Positions 1 through 10,033 of a DNA stretch of 64,000 bases are shown piece after piece (the stretch's first letter is position 1; each line of letters begins with the position of its first letter). Origin of the DNA: Flagellimonas alvinocaridis. Its GTDB lineage: Bacteria > Bacteroidota > Bacteroidia > Flavobacteriales > Flavobacteriaceae. The stretch covers positions 46,772 to 110,771 of the forward strand of contig NZ_SNTZ01000009.1 in NCBI RefSeq assembly GCF_004916895.1, read 5' to 3'. Below the pieces are notes generated by a model. The model had not been told where the DNA came from, made no database searches, and worked only from the letters and a program-made list of their open reading frames with translations. Made by a program: the position numbers and the translations under genes.

Positions 1-1461
1 TTTTATTTTGAAAACGTAGGACTTTCCGATGTGGCGGAGGGGACCAAAGCAACTCTGGATGGGACCATTAGCCATACCGGTTTTTCGGATTGGTACCTTG
101 GGTTGGATGTGGACACCAAGAACAACAGGTTTATGATCCTGAACACTGATTTTGATGAGGAGTCGCTCTACTACGGACAAGGTTTCATCAATGGCACGGG
201 AAGCATTTATGGTTCAACCGATGCCCTCACCATTGCTGTGGATGCCACAACAGCCAGAGGGACGTCCCTAAAGATTCCATTGAGCGATGTAACCAGTGTG
301 GGAGACTATTCGTTTATCAATTTCATAGAAAAAGGAGGATCTAATTCTTTCGAAGAAGAGCGGGTGCTACAGGAATATCAAGGTTTGGAAATGGCTTTTG
401 ACTTGGCCGTAACACCAGAAGCCGAGGTAGAGATAGTGGTGGACAGGGGCACGGGAAGCTCATTAAAAGGTACGGGGGAAGGAATTTTGTTGATAGAGAT
501 CAATACCAACGGAAAGTTTAACATGTATGGGGAATTCGTAGCGGTAACCGGAGAGTATAACTTTAAATACGGAGGAGTCATCGATAAAAAATTTAAGGTA
601 CGACCGGGAGGGACCATTCTTTGGGAGCGAGACCCCTTGGCAGCACAATTAAACTTAGAAGCCGTCTATTCCCTTAATGCCAACCCCGCTCCGCTTTTGG
701 ATAACTCAGGTTTTTCAGGAAGGATCCCAACAGAGGTAATTGTTCGTTTGGATGGAGAGCTGGAAAGTCCAAACATTAATTTTGATATTGATTTTCCGGG
801 CACAAGCTCGGTAGTACAGTCTGAACTACAGTATAGGCTGCAAGATCCAACCGTAAAGGAGCGAAATGCATTTTTTCTCTTGGCCCAAGGTACTTTTGTG
901 GATTCGCAATCAGGGATTAATCAACAAGCCGTGACAGGGAACCTGATCCAAACTGCTTCAGGGCTGTTGAATCAAATTTTGGGAGGAGAGAATGACAAGT
1001 TCAATTTGGGCGTGTCTTACGAGCAAGGTCTATTGGACCCTGAGGCCAGTACTCGGACCGAAAACAGGATTGGGGTTACAGTTTCCACACAGATTTCAGA
1101 TAAAATTCTGGTGAACGGAAGAGTAGGGGTGCCCGTTGGTGGAGTTTCAGAGACCGTTGTTGCCGGAGATGTGGAGGTGCAGGTACTCTTGAACGAGCAA
1201 GGGACCTTGAGTGCCAAGATTTTTAATCGGGAAAATCAGATACAAAGATTTTTGGCCGAAAGGCAAGGATACACCCAAGGTGTGGGACTATCGTATCAAG
1301 TAGATTTCAATAGTTTTAAGGAGTTGATGCAGAGAGTCTTCAAAAAGAAAGAAAAAGAACCGGAACGTCCAAGGCAAATAGAGACTCAAGAAGTCATGGG
1401 CCAAGATAGTTTGATCCGCTTTTTACCCAAGAAAGATTCTCCCTCAAAAGGCAGAAAATAG
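1..1461 (+). CDS. tamB: TamB-like translocation/assembly module protein, C-terminal part (5' truncated)
   Basis: The reading frame is open from base 1, so the gene starts outside the window and only the last ~486 residues are present. The sequence has the C-terminal DUF490/TamB character: beta-rich repeats, then the stretch GVIDKKFKVRPGGTILWERD followed by LAAQLNLEAVYSL, and a closing basic tail. TamB-family proteins are large inner-membrane-anchored periplasmic proteins linked to outer-membrane protein insertion and lipid transport. In Bacteroidota they usually sit beside a BamA/TamA-like gene, which would lie upstream and cannot be seen here. The 131-base gap to pfkA suggests a separate transcript. 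The family call is from recognisable sequence blocks; the exact role in this organism is inferred. Confidence 0.85.
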   Translation, partial: FYFENVGLSDVAEGTKATLDGTISHTGFSDWYLGLDVDTKNNRFMILNTDFDEESLYYGQGFINGTGSIYGSTDALTIAVDATTARGTSLKIPLSDVTSVGDYSFINFIEKGGSNSFEEERVLQEYQGLEMAFDLAVTPEAEVEIVVDRGTGSSLKGTGEGILLIEINTNGKFNMYGEFVAVTGEYNFKYGGVIDKKFKVRPGGTILWERDPLAAQLNLEAVYSLNANPAPLLDNSGFSGRIPTEVIVRLDGELESPNINFDIDFPGTSSVVQSELQYRLQDPTVKERNAFFLLAQGTFVDSQSGINQQAVTGNLIQTASGLLNQILGGENDKFNLGVSYEQGLLDPEASTRTENRIGVTVSTQISDKILVNGRVGVPVGGVSETVVAGDVEVQVLLNEQGTLSAKIFNRENQIQRFLAERQGYTQGVGLSYQVDFNSFKELMQRVFKKKEKEPERPRQIETQEVMGQDSLIRFLPKKDSPSKGRK

Positions 1462-1567
1462 CCTTGTATTTTTTCACGCAATTCGATTAATTCTTTACGA
1501 AAACGTTTGAAAAAATGGATGGAAGTAAATAAATTATTAAGGCATCCATATTTTAAATAAAGTTTCC

Positions 1568-1575
1568 TAGTTTTG
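1568..1575 (+). promoter_or_regulatory. Candidate Bacteroidota -7 element for pfkA
   Basis: TAGTTTTG fits the Bacteroidota consensus TAnnTTTG and lies 17 bases before the pfkA start, which implies a very short leader. I found no convincing TTG -33 element at the expected distance, so this is tentative. Confidence 0.35.
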
Positions 1576-1592
1576 ACCCTTTAAAAATTTGA

Positions 1593-2579
1593 ATGGCTTC
1601 TGAAATTAAGAAAATAGGGGTTTTTACCTCTGGGGGAGACGCTCCTGGGATGAATGCGGCAATTCGTTCTGTTGTCCGTACATGTGCGTATCTCAAAATT
1701 GAATGTATAGGTATTTACCGAGGGTATCAAGGTATGATCGAGGGTGATTTTAAGGCCTTGGATGCCCGTAGTGTGAACAATATTATAAATAAAGGCGGGA
1801 CCATCCTAAAATCTGCCCGTTGTGAAGAGTTTAGAACAAAGCAAGGAAGGCAAAAGGCATACGACCAATTGGTAAAAGAAGGCATAGATGCCTTTGTGGT
1901 TATTGGGGGTAATGGCAGTTTTAACGGAGCCATGCTTTTTAATGAGGAATTTGGTTTTCCCGTGATGGGAATTCCAGGTACCATAGACAATGATATTTTA
2001 GGATCTTCCTATACCATTGGTTTTGATACAGCCATCAATACAGTAGTTGAGGCGGTTGATAAAATACGGGATACGGCCAGTTCCCATAACCGTTTGTTCT
2101 TTGTAGAGGTAATGGGAAGGGATGTGGGCCATATCGCCCTAAATGCGGGAGTTGGTGCTGGTGCAGAAGAGATTTTGATCCCAGAGTTGAATTTAGGCCT
2201 TGAGCGTTTGGTGGAGTCCCTTAAGCGAAGTAAAAAATCCGGAAAATCCTCCAGTATAGTTATTGTCGCTGAAGGTGATAAAATAGGGAAGAACGTTTTC
2301 GAGCTTAAAGAATATGTAGAAGAGCATTTACCCATCTACGATGTAAGGGTATCTGTTTTGGGACATATGCAAAGAGGAGGTAATCCAACATGTTTTGATC
2401 GTGTCTTGGCCAGTAGAATGGGTGTAAAGGCAGTGGAAAGCCTGTTAGAGGGCAAATCCAACTTCATGGTAGGGATAAAAGACACCAAATTGGTGCTTAC
2501 CCCAATTGCCGAAGCAATCAAGGCGCATACAGAAATAGACCAAGAACTCATTAGAGTTTCAGATATAATGACAACATAA
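1593..2579 (+). CDS. pfkA: 6-phosphofructokinase, ATP type
   Basis: Phosphorylates fructose 6-phosphate to fructose 1,6-bisphosphate in glycolysis, in the cytoplasm. At 328 residues it has the normal bacterial PfkA length. Visible motifs are GGDAPGMNAAIR at residues 14-25 (nucleotide binding), PGTIDND at 128-134 with catalytic Asp132, MGRDVGH, and GHMQRGGNP near the C-terminus. Gly at the two positions that separate ATP from pyrophosphate enzymes (GGNGS at 105-109, PGT at 128-130) points to ATP use. The usual GGDGS Asp, which helps position Mg-ATP, is Asn107 here; this may be normal for the lineage. gap follows after 23 bases, so the two glycolytic genes are probably co-transcribed. Confidence 0.95.
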   Translation: MASEIKKIGVFTSGGDAPGMNAAIRSVVRTCAYLKIECIGIYRGYQGMIEGDFKALDARSVNNIINKGGTILKSARCEEFRTKQGRQKAYDQLVKEGIDAFVVIGGNGSFNGAMLFNEEFGFPVMGIPGTIDNDILGSSYTIGFDTAINTVVEAVDKIRDTASSHNRLFFVEVMGRDVGHIALNAGVGAGAEEILIPELNLGLERLVESLKRSKKSGKSSSIVIVAEGDKIGKNVFELKEYVEEHLPIYDVRVSVLGHMQRGGNPTCFDRVLASRMGVKAVESLLEGKSNFMVGIKDTKLVLTPIAEAIKAHTEIDQELIRVSDIMTT

Positions 2580-2584
2580 TTTAA

Positions 2585-3604
<1,020 letters not shown>

Positions 3605-3624
3605 TTTAGTATCTTGCATATAGG

Positions 3625-3654
3625 TCCAAAAGAGGGTGGATGCCCTCTTTTGGA
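3625..3654 (+). terminator. Hairpin terminator after gap
   Basis: Perfect 12-base arms (TCCAAAAGAGGG and its complement) around a 6-base loop, 20 bases after the gap stop. No long T-run follows, but the A-rich/T-rich arms fit a factor-independent terminator. An ATG inside the loop (3640) is in frame with the next gene but is unlikely to be its start. Confidence 0.75.
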
Positions 3655-3678
3655 TTCAACCAAAAAACTTCGACGTAT

Positions 3679-4530
3679 ATGATTTTGATTGTGGATAGTG
3701 GAGCCACTAAATCCGATTGGATTGCATTGGATGAAAAAGGGAAACAATTGTTCCTTACCCAAACACTGGGATTAAGTCCAGAAGTGCTTACGCGAGAGGT
3801 GATTGAGGATAGATTGGCCAACAATTTTGAGCTTTCCAAGAACAGGGAAACAGTACGTCAGTTATATTTTTACGGAGCAGGTTGCGGTACAGACCGCATG
3901 AAAAATTTCCTAAAGGAAATTTTCAAGGACTTTTTCCCCAATGCAAAGGCAGAAGTTAGGGAAGATACCTACGCAGCTATATATGCAACTACCAATATAG
4001 GACGTCAGGGGATTGTCTGTATTTTAGGAACAGGCTCCAATTGTAGTTATTATGATGGTCATCAATTAATGCAAAAAGTAACCTCATTGGGCTACATTTT
4101 AATGGATGATGGAAGTGGTAATTTCTTCGGAAGAAAACTTTTAAGGGATTACTATTTTCATAAAATGCCACAGGATTTGGGAATCAAGTTTGCCAAAGAG
4201 TATAACCTTGAAGCAGATGTGATCAAAGAAAACTTGTACAAGCAGCCGAACCCAAACACCTATCTGGCCACTTTTGCCCGTTTCATTATCGAAAATAAAG
4301 AACACCCTTATTGCAAAGGGGTCATAGAGAAAGGATTGCAGCAATTTGTGAACAACTACATTATGCAGTTTGAATTGGCCACCAAGGTTCCCATTAGCTT
4401 TGTGGGTAGTATTGCCCACTTCCTTCAAGACGAGCTAAAAGCTTGTTTGGAAAGGAACGATCTTATTCTTGGGGTTATACGAAGAAGGCCCATAGAAGGC
4501 TTGGTAGAGTTTCACCAGCAAACTATTTAG
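3679..4530 (+). CDS. BadF/BadG-type sugar kinase, N-acetylglucosamine kinase-like
   Basis: A cytoplasmic ATPase/kinase of the ASKHA fold that most likely phosphorylates an amino sugar such as N-acetylglucosamine; the substrate is inferred from family resemblance. The N-terminal phosphate-binding motif MILIVDSGATKSDW begins at the chosen ATG. A second ATPase motif, VCILGTGSNCSYYD, sits near residue 115, followed by LMDDGSGNFFGRKLL. I chose 3679 over the in-frame ATG at 3640 because the latter lies in the loop of the gap terminator and would put 13 extra residues before the conserved beta strand. The length is then 283 residues. The 3' end overlaps the convergent RidA gene by 8 bases. Confidence 0.85.
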   Translation: MILIVDSGATKSDWIALDEKGKQLFLTQTLGLSPEVLTREVIEDRLANNFELSKNRETVRQLYFYGAGCGTDRMKNFLKEIFKDFFPNAKAEVREDTYAAIYATTNIGRQGIVCILGTGSNCSYYDGHQLMQKVTSLGYILMDDGSGNFFGRKLLRDYYFHKMPQDLGIKFAKEYNLEADVIKENLYKQPNPNTYLATFARFIIENKEHPYCKGVIEKGLQQFVNNYIMQFELATKVPISFVGSIAHFLQDELKACLERNDLILGVIRRRPIEGLVEFHQQTI

Positions 4531-4903
4531 CGGCAATCATCGAAATTTCAACATTTACAAACTTGGGGAGGTTGGCCACTTCAACAGTTTCCCTTGCTGG
4601 TGCCGTTGCAGCATCAAAGTAAGTGCCGTACACTTCGTTTATTTCAGAAAATTGATGCATGTCCTTAATGAAAATTGAGGTTTTTACCACATGTTCAAAA
4701 GTCAACCCAGCTTCGTCCAAGATGGCTTTTAGGTTTTCCATGGACTGTTTGGTTTCCTTTTTAATATCTCCCTCCACCAACTTTCCCGTAGCGGGATCAA
4801 TTGGGATTTGCCCCGAAATATATAGCGTATCCTTAATCAGTACAGCTTGATTGTATGGTCCGATGGGTGCAGGGGCTTTTGGAGTATTTATGATTTTCTT
4901 CAT
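4523..4903 (-). CDS. ridA: RidA family enamine/imine deaminase
   Basis: RidA proteins hydrolyse reactive 2-aminoacrylate and related enamines from PLP enzymes, as cytoplasmic trimers. The 126-residue length is typical. Family blocks are GPYNQAV (15-21), ISGQIP (29-34), and PARETVEV around Arg104, the carboxylate-binding arginine, with Glu119 in the EISMIA block near the end. It lies 45 bases upstream of the end of the lptD-like gene, on the same strand, so it may be the last gene of that transcript. It overlaps the convergent kinase by 8 bases. Confidence 0.93.
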   Translation of the reverse strand: MKKIINTPKAPAPIGPYNQAVLIKDTLYISGQIPIDPATGKLVEGDIKKETKQSMENLKAILDEAGLTFEHVVKTSIFIKDMHQFSEINEVYGTYFDAATAPARETVEVANLPKFVNVEISMIAAK

Positions 4904-4948
4904 GATGGACGGTTTTGATTCTGTTATAAGGTTTGAAGATATTTAAAA

Positions 4949-7648
4949 TTATCTTCTGCTAAAAGGCTGACTTCTATTTTCCCATTTCAGGTCACTAAGG
5001 ATGGAACTCTTTATACCAATAAAGAAATACCATCGTTCATATCTACCAAAAGGCGTCCAATCGAAACTGAGCCTAAAACTGCTTAAATCCCTTTTAAAGT
5101 TGAACCGTGTATCTGCAAAACCTTTGTTCTTTAGATCATAACCAGAGTTGAAACCAACTTCCCATTTGGGGGTTAGCTGCACGTTCCCAGAGAACATTAG
5201 GGAATGGTTGGTAATCTCTTTCTCCCTGTTTCTGTTGTTGTATGTGGCCACGTAGGTAAGTCTAACATCCCACGGAATGTCCGTTCTGTAGGTTGGACTG
5301 TCCACTTCGTCAGTGCCGGCATCATCCTTTTTAAAATGCGGTTCCCCATCACGGGCGCCCTGAAGTTCAAACGGGTTGGCACCATAATCTGGTTGCCCCT
5401 GTTGGTCATCCTCTTCTTTTTTGTCTTTGGCTCCTTTCTTGAACATTTCACTGTTCAAGGAAAAACCGGTATTTATACGCGCTGATGTCAATCGTGCCAA
5501 ACCACCCCCATTTTTTATGTTCAGGGTATTTATTCTTCTACCATTGTTGTCTATGGCGTAGGGATCAAAAGTAGCGGCAAAGTTAATAGGGACTTTTTTA
5601 ATGATTTCAGTGGAACCAGATAAGTTGAAAGGGCTCAACTTTAACGAATCGGCTTCAAAATTATAACTGGTTGATAGGGTAAGGTTGCTAAGGATGCTCA
5701 CTTTTCTAGGTTCAGTGGCCGTTGAGTCCTTGTCCCTGACCTTGGCCTCCAAAGTATTCTGTAATGAGAAGTTAAGGGAGCTTCCCTTGCTTAACGAGGG
5801 CCTTCCATAGATACTTGTTTCATAAGGGGTATACTGTACTTCATCACCATCGCCATCTATATAGCTATCATAAAATTGTTCAAAGGAAGGCGTGTAGCTA
5901 TATCCAATGGAAGGTCTCATAACATGGCGGATAGCTTGGATTTTTTTGTCCTCTCCAAAATTAAAGGTACCATATACCACGGTACCAATGCTCGCTCCTA
6001 GATTATAACGGTTAAATCGGTCAAACCCGGCAATTGTATCTGTTACAACCCTTTCTTCCTCTTCAACATATCTGCGGCGGATGGTCTCGAGTGTCCATAC
6101 ATCCTCATAACTTCCATTTAAGCTAACACTCAAATATTTGGCGACCTTGAAGTTGGTCCCAATAGGAATACGGTGCCTCGCCCCAATTTTGGCATCATCG
6201 AACATTTTGCTCGTAAAAAAGTCTTCCTCATTGGTAGTTATACTGTTTTGGGCGTTCACATCATACTGAAAGTTGATATTCTGCAGGATGCCTTTTTTTA
6301 TTCCATCGCGTTTGGCAAATGGGAAAATACGCTCCATACTGGCTTGGAACGTTGGCAACGACATATTTATGGTTCTCTCTTCAGATCGCGTATTTTGGGT
6401 ATGTGTCAAAGTTAAGCTAGTATTCACGGACGGATAGGCCGGAAATGTTTTGGAATAGCTTATGGACGAAGCAAAAGTGTTCGTTTGGGAGTTGTTTCGG
6501 TTTACTTGGTTCAGGGAGTTGGTATAGTATTGACTACTTCCCAGATTCACAGAAGCTGAAAATCGTGAATAGGGACTTGCCTTGGGATCCTGTGTATGCG
6601 TTATCCTAATATTGTAATTACTGGTACGGCTATAATCGTCGAACCCCTTTTGACTTCGGATAAGGTTCTCATAGCTAAAATTGATGTTTCCCTTAAAATT
6701 GTAACGTTTTGCGTATATGGACTGCCCTCTAAACCCATAGCTGCCATTGGTATAGAAATCTCCGGTAACACTAAGGTCTACATATTCGCTTATGGGTAGA
6801 TAATACCCTCCATTCTGAAGGAAATATCCCCTTTGGGGATCATTACCAAAAGTAGGGAAGAGCAATCCGGCCACTCGCCCCGTGGTCAAAGGAAAATACG
6901 CAAATGGCAAAGCAATGGGGGTGGGAACATCCACAATATACATATTGCTATAGCCAGCAATGATTTTTTTCTTGGGCACAAACTTGGCCTTGCGAACACG
7001 GATATAATAATCTGGATCTATAGTGTCCTTTGAGGTAGTCAATTTAGCCTCACTTAGAAAGTACACGGAGTCGTTTTCCTTTTTGGTGACCTCAGCATAT
7101 ACCTTCATGGCATCGCTGCCCAATTGCCCAAGTCCAGCTTGTTGTTCCGTTCTGGAATTCCAGATCAACGCTTTTTGGGTGTCAAAATTAAAACGAATGG
7201 AGTCAGGGCGTACCTCATTGTCCCCTTGTTTAAAATAAGGAATTTGCGAAAAAGTACCTGTGGAATCCCTCATTCGACCGGCATAAACCTCATTTTTCAC
7301 ATAATCCATTACAATAACACCAGCTTTGAGTTCGGTATCTTGATAATAGATTTCTGCCTCGTCGTACAAATAAATTTTGTTATCTTTCTGGCTGAGTTTT
7401 ACGTAGTCCTTGGCCTTGTATTTGATTTTATCCAACAATAAAGGCTGTTTTTGGGCTGCGGAATCCACCTCAACAGAATCAACCTCATTGGGACCTTTTA
7501 GGAAATTAGCCGGCATCAAGGGAGCTGTTATGCTATCCTGTATGGCTTTTATGGGCAAAGGCATAATAGGGTCTTCCTGAGCCACTAAGGATGCTGTGCC
7601 ACAAAGAAGAACAAATAGGAAAACTAAAAGATGTTTATTTGATTGCAA
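4949..7648 (-). CDS. lptD: LptD-like outer-membrane LPS assembly protein
   Basis: An 899-residue protein with an N-terminal signal peptide (hydrophobic stretch to about residue 23, ending VAQ), then an OstA-like periplasmic beta-jellyroll region (LYDEAEIYYQDTELKAGVIV near residue 95) and a long C-terminal part rich in aromatic, alternating strands, as expected for a 26-strand LptD barrel. LptD inserts lipopolysaccharide into the outer leaflet. The sequence is far from the proteobacterial protein, but in Flavobacteriaceae this gene is often divergent from an amidase/mlaD pair, as seen here. A low-complexity acidic stretch near residue 750 (KEEDDQQGQ) probably lies in a loop. The family call is good; the pairing cysteines of classical LptD were not identified. 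Confidence 0.82.
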   Translation of the reverse strand: MQSNKHLLVFLFVLLCGTASLVAQEDPIMPLPIKAIQDSITAPLMPANFLKGPNEVDSVEVDSAAQKQPLLLDKIKYKAKDYVKLSQKDNKIYLYDEAEIYYQDTELKAGVIVMDYVKNEVYAGRMRDSTGTFSQIPYFKQGDNEVRPDSIRFNFDTQKALIWNSRTEQQAGLGQLGSDAMKVYAEVTKKENDSVYFLSEAKLTTSKDTIDPDYYIRVRKAKFVPKKKIIAGYSNMYIVDVPTPIALPFAYFPLTTGRVAGLLFPTFGNDPQRGYFLQNGGYYLPISEYVDLSVTGDFYTNGSYGFRGQSIYAKRYNFKGNINFSYENLIRSQKGFDDYSRTSNYNIRITHTQDPKASPYSRFSASVNLGSSQYYTNSLNQVNRNNSQTNTFASSISYSKTFPAYPSVNTSLTLTHTQNTRSEERTINMSLPTFQASMERIFPFAKRDGIKKGILQNINFQYDVNAQNSITTNEEDFFTSKMFDDAKIGARHRIPIGTNFKVAKYLSVSLNGSYEDVWTLETIRRRYVEEEERVVTDTIAGFDRFNRYNLGASIGTVVYGTFNFGEDKKIQAIRHVMRPSIGYSYTPSFEQFYDSYIDGDGDEVQYTPYETSIYGRPSLSKGSSLNFSLQNTLEAKVRDKDSTATEPRKVSILSNLTLSTSYNFEADSLKLSPFNLSGSTEIIKKVPINFAATFDPYAIDNNGRRINTLNIKNGGGLARLTSARINTGFSLNSEMFKKGAKDKKEEDDQQGQPDYGANPFELQGARDGEPHFKKDDAGTDEVDSPTYRTDIPWDVRLTYVATYNNRNREKEITNHSLMFSGNVQLTPKWEVGFNSGYDLKNKGFADTRFNFKRDLSSFRLSFDWTPFGRYERWYFFIGIKSSILSDLKWENRSQPFSRR

Positions 7649-7694
7649 CGTGATAAATCCTATTTTTGTGCTGGTTTGGCTCAGTTTTTGGGCT

Positions 7695-7702
7695 CAAACT
7701 TA
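7695..7702 (-). promoter_or_regulatory. Candidate -7 element for the lptD-like gene
   Basis: On the minus strand the sequence reads TAAGTTTG, matching TAnnTTTG, 47 bases before the lptD start, in the divergent region with the amidase gene. No clear -33 TTG was found. Confidence 0.35.
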
Positions 7703-7778
7703 CATATATTTTTTGTTCTGATTATGGCGGATTACGATATTTTTAACCAATAAGGAACACTATAATTACTCGGTTCTT

Positions 7779-8996
7779 ATGAATAAAAGCAGGTCAACAT
7801 TTTTGGTTTTTTTCCTATCAGTACTCACTTTAACGTCCTTCACCAAAAATAATACCGAATTCCCTCCCAAGGATAAATTTGTTGTTGTTTTGGATGCAGG
7901 ACATGGAGGGCATGACCCGGGGAACCTTGGAAATGGGTATTTGGAAAAGGATATTGCGCTAAAAATTGTGCTGAAGGCAGGTGAGGAATTAGGCAAGCAT
8001 CCGGATGTCAAAGTCGTTTATACTAGAAAGGACGACACTTTTGTTGACTTATTTAAAAGAGGGGAAATAGCCAATCAAGCCAATGCGGACCTCTTTGTAT
8101 CCGTACATTGTGATTCCCATAATTCGGACGCTCATGGGGCCGGTACTTTTGTTTTGGGACTGCATGCCAACCGACAAAATTTTGAAGTGGCCAAAAAGGA
8201 AAACTCGGTAATTTACTTAGAGGACGATTACGAACAACGTTATGCGGAGTACGATATCAATTCTCCAGAGTCTGTCATTGGCCTTACCATTATGCAGGAA
8301 GAATTTTTAGACCAGAGCATTATGCTTGGAAAAAGGCTTCAAGATAATTTCACCAAACAACTCAAAAGAAAAGATAGAAAAGTAAAGCAAGCAGGGTTTA
8401 TAGTGCTACATCAAACTTTTATGCCCAGTGTTTTGGTAGAAACAGGCTTTTTAACCAATAAAAATGAAGGAACTTACCTAAATTCATCAAAAGGGCAGGC
8501 TGAAATGGGAAAGGCAATTGCGGATGCAGTTTTGGCCTATAAATCGGACATTGTCAGTGGTGTGGAACCCAATACCAGTCTAGAGATTGAAGATACAGAA
8601 GTTGCAGTGGATATTCCTGAAGAAAAAAAAGATATAGCTCCTACGAAAACAGAAGAAATCAAAGAGAACAAACCACAAACAGTTGAGCGGCCGGTAACTA
8701 AAGAAGAAAAAGAAGATGTTATCCCATCGGCAGCAAGTAAATCAGATGTGGTTTTTAAAGTACAGCTTTTGGCGAGCGCCAAGAGCATTCCACTAAATGG
8801 ACAAAATTTTAATGGATTGGACCAATTATCCAGAGAGCCTTTTAAAAATTTGTACAGATATATGTATGGTAACGCCCCAACTTTGGAAGAGGCCAAAAGG
8901 CTTAAGGCCAATGCAGATGCCAAGGGGTATACCACATCGTATATTGTAGCCTATAAAAACGGAAAACGCGTGCCCATTTCGCAAGCGGTAAATTAG
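7779..8996 (+). CDS. N-acetylmuramoyl-L-alanine amidase with C-terminal SPOR-like domain
   Basis: A zinc amidase (Amidase_3, AmiC-like) that cuts the bond between MurNAc and the stem peptide in the periplasm during cell separation. After a signal peptide (hydrophobic VFFLSVLTLTSFT) the catalytic domain shows VVLDAGHGGHDPG with the first Zn-binding His, EKDIALKIV with the Zn-binding Glu, SVHCDSH with another His, and VLVETGFLTN with the catalytic Glu. After an acidic/lysine-rich linker (residues ~265-320), the last ~80 residues (VFKVQLLASAKSIPL to the end) resemble a SPOR peptidoglycan-binding domain. It is divergent from the lptD-like gene and followed after 68 bases by the mlaD-like gene. 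Total length is 405 residues. Confidence 0.93.
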   Translation: MNKSRSTFLVFFLSVLTLTSFTKNNTEFPPKDKFVVVLDAGHGGHDPGNLGNGYLEKDIALKIVLKAGEELGKHPDVKVVYTRKDDTFVDLFKRGEIANQANADLFVSVHCDSHNSDAHGAGTFVLGLHANRQNFEVAKKENSVIYLEDDYEQRYAEYDINSPESVIGLTIMQEEFLDQSIMLGKRLQDNFTKQLKRKDRKVKQAGFIVLHQTFMPSVLVETGFLTNKNEGTYLNSSKGQAEMGKAIADAVLAYKSDIVSGVEPNTSLEIEDTEVAVDIPEEKKDIAPTKTEEIKENKPQTVERPVTKEEKEDVIPSAASKSDVVFKVQLLASAKSIPLNGQNFNGLDQLSREPFKNLYRYMYGNAPTLEEAKRLKANADAKGYTTSYIVAYKNGKRVPISQAVN

Positions 8997-9033
8997 GTTG
9001 TCCACACAATGATAGCCTTGTCAAAAATATTCC

Positions 9034-9041
9034 TAATTTTG
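9034..9041 (+). promoter_or_regulatory. Candidate -7 element for the mlaD-like gene
   Basis: TAATTTTG matches TAnnTTTG, 23 bases before the TTG start. A TTG lies at 9018-9020, but the 13-base spacing is shorter than usual, so the -33 element is uncertain. Confidence 0.35.
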
Positions 9042-9064
9042 TTTAAAACCATAAACCGAATCTT

Positions 9065-10030
9065 TTGAAACTATCCAGGGAAATCAAAACTGGGGTTATT
9101 GTGTTAGCTGGGATTTTAGCCTTTATTTTTGGGTTGAGTTACCTAAAATCCGCCTCCCTTTTTGAAAACAACAAGACTTTTCATGCTGTCTATGACAATG
9201 TGGGAGGACTGCAAGCCGGAACCCAAGTATCTATCAACGGGTTGAACGTGGGCAACGTAAACAATATTAAATTTAAGGACAGTTCAGGGAAATTGGTGGT
9301 CACTTTTACCGTCAGCAACGAATTTGAATTCTCCGAAAATAGTGTTGCAGAACTTTATGACACTGGAATTATAGGGGGGAAAGGAATCCAGATAAACCCT
9401 GTTTTTGATGACGCCCCGCGTGCAAAATCCGGAGACACCCTTACATCTAACATTAAACCAGGGATTACGGAATTGGTGCAGCAAAAACTTACTCCGTTAC
9501 AGATGAAGGTTGAAGGGGCTGTTTCCAATGCCGATTCACTTTTGATGAACGTGAACCAGATTTTGGACGATCCTACAAAAAGGGAACTTAAACAAACCAT
9601 AGTTGCCCTTCATGAAATGGTAAATTCTTTTAAGGGCAGTGCAGATAAACTCAATGGCCTGTTGGAAAACAACAAGGAGCAATTGGATAGTTCATTGAAG
9701 AATGTGGACAACATCACTACAAATTTCTCAAAATTGTCCGATTCATTGGCCAATGCCGGATTGGCGCAAACTGTCTCCAATTTTCAGGTTACGGTTGACC
9801 GTCTGAATACAGTTCTTGAAAAAATTGAAAAAGGGGAAGGGTCTTTGGGCAAGCTTGCCCACGATGATAAGTTGTACAATAATCTTGCGGAAGCTTCGCG
9901 AGAACTGGATTTACTGCTTCAGGACTTTAGGCTCAACCCAAAACGATATGTAAACGTATCCGTATTCGGTAAAAAACAGAAAGAGTACACCCTACCGGAA
10001 AAAGACCCTGCCGAACAGGACCAAAATTAA
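9065..10030 (+). CDS. mlaD: MlaD/MCE family lipid-transport protein
   Basis: The start is a TTG codon; MKLSREIKTGVIVLAGILAFIFGLSYLKS follows at once, giving the usual cytoplasmic tip and a single N-terminal membrane segment (residues 10-25). The MCE domain (residues ~35-115) has FHAVYDNVGGLQAGTQVSI and GLNVGNVNNIKF, typical of MlaD-like substrate-binding subunits that move phospholipids between the membranes. The C-terminal half (residues ~140-290) is heptad-rich and likely a helical, coiled-coil segment. No mlaE/mlaF genes are beside it. In Flavobacteriaceae this gene commonly stands between an amidase and Fe-S oxidoreductase genes, as here. It ends 3 bases before the next start. Confidence 0.88.
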   Translation: MKLSREIKTGVIVLAGILAFIFGLSYLKSASLFENNKTFHAVYDNVGGLQAGTQVSINGLNVGNVNNIKFKDSSGKLVVTFTVSNEFEFSENSVAELYDTGIIGGKGIQINPVFDDAPRAKSGDTLTSNIKPGITELVQQKLTPLQMKVEGAVSNADSLLMNVNQILDDPTKRELKQTIVALHEMVNSFKGSADKLNGLLENNKEQLDSSLKNVDNITTNFSKLSDSLANAGLAQTVSNFQVTVDRLNTVLEKIEKGEGSLGKLAHDDKLYNNLAEASRELDLLLQDFRLNPKRYVNVSVFGKKQKEYTLPEKDPAEQDQN

Positions 10031-10033
10031 GAT

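Noticed and set aside
3640..3678. An earlier start for the sugar kinase
   Set aside because: This ATG lies in the loop of the gap terminator, and the added residues would precede the conserved first beta strand.
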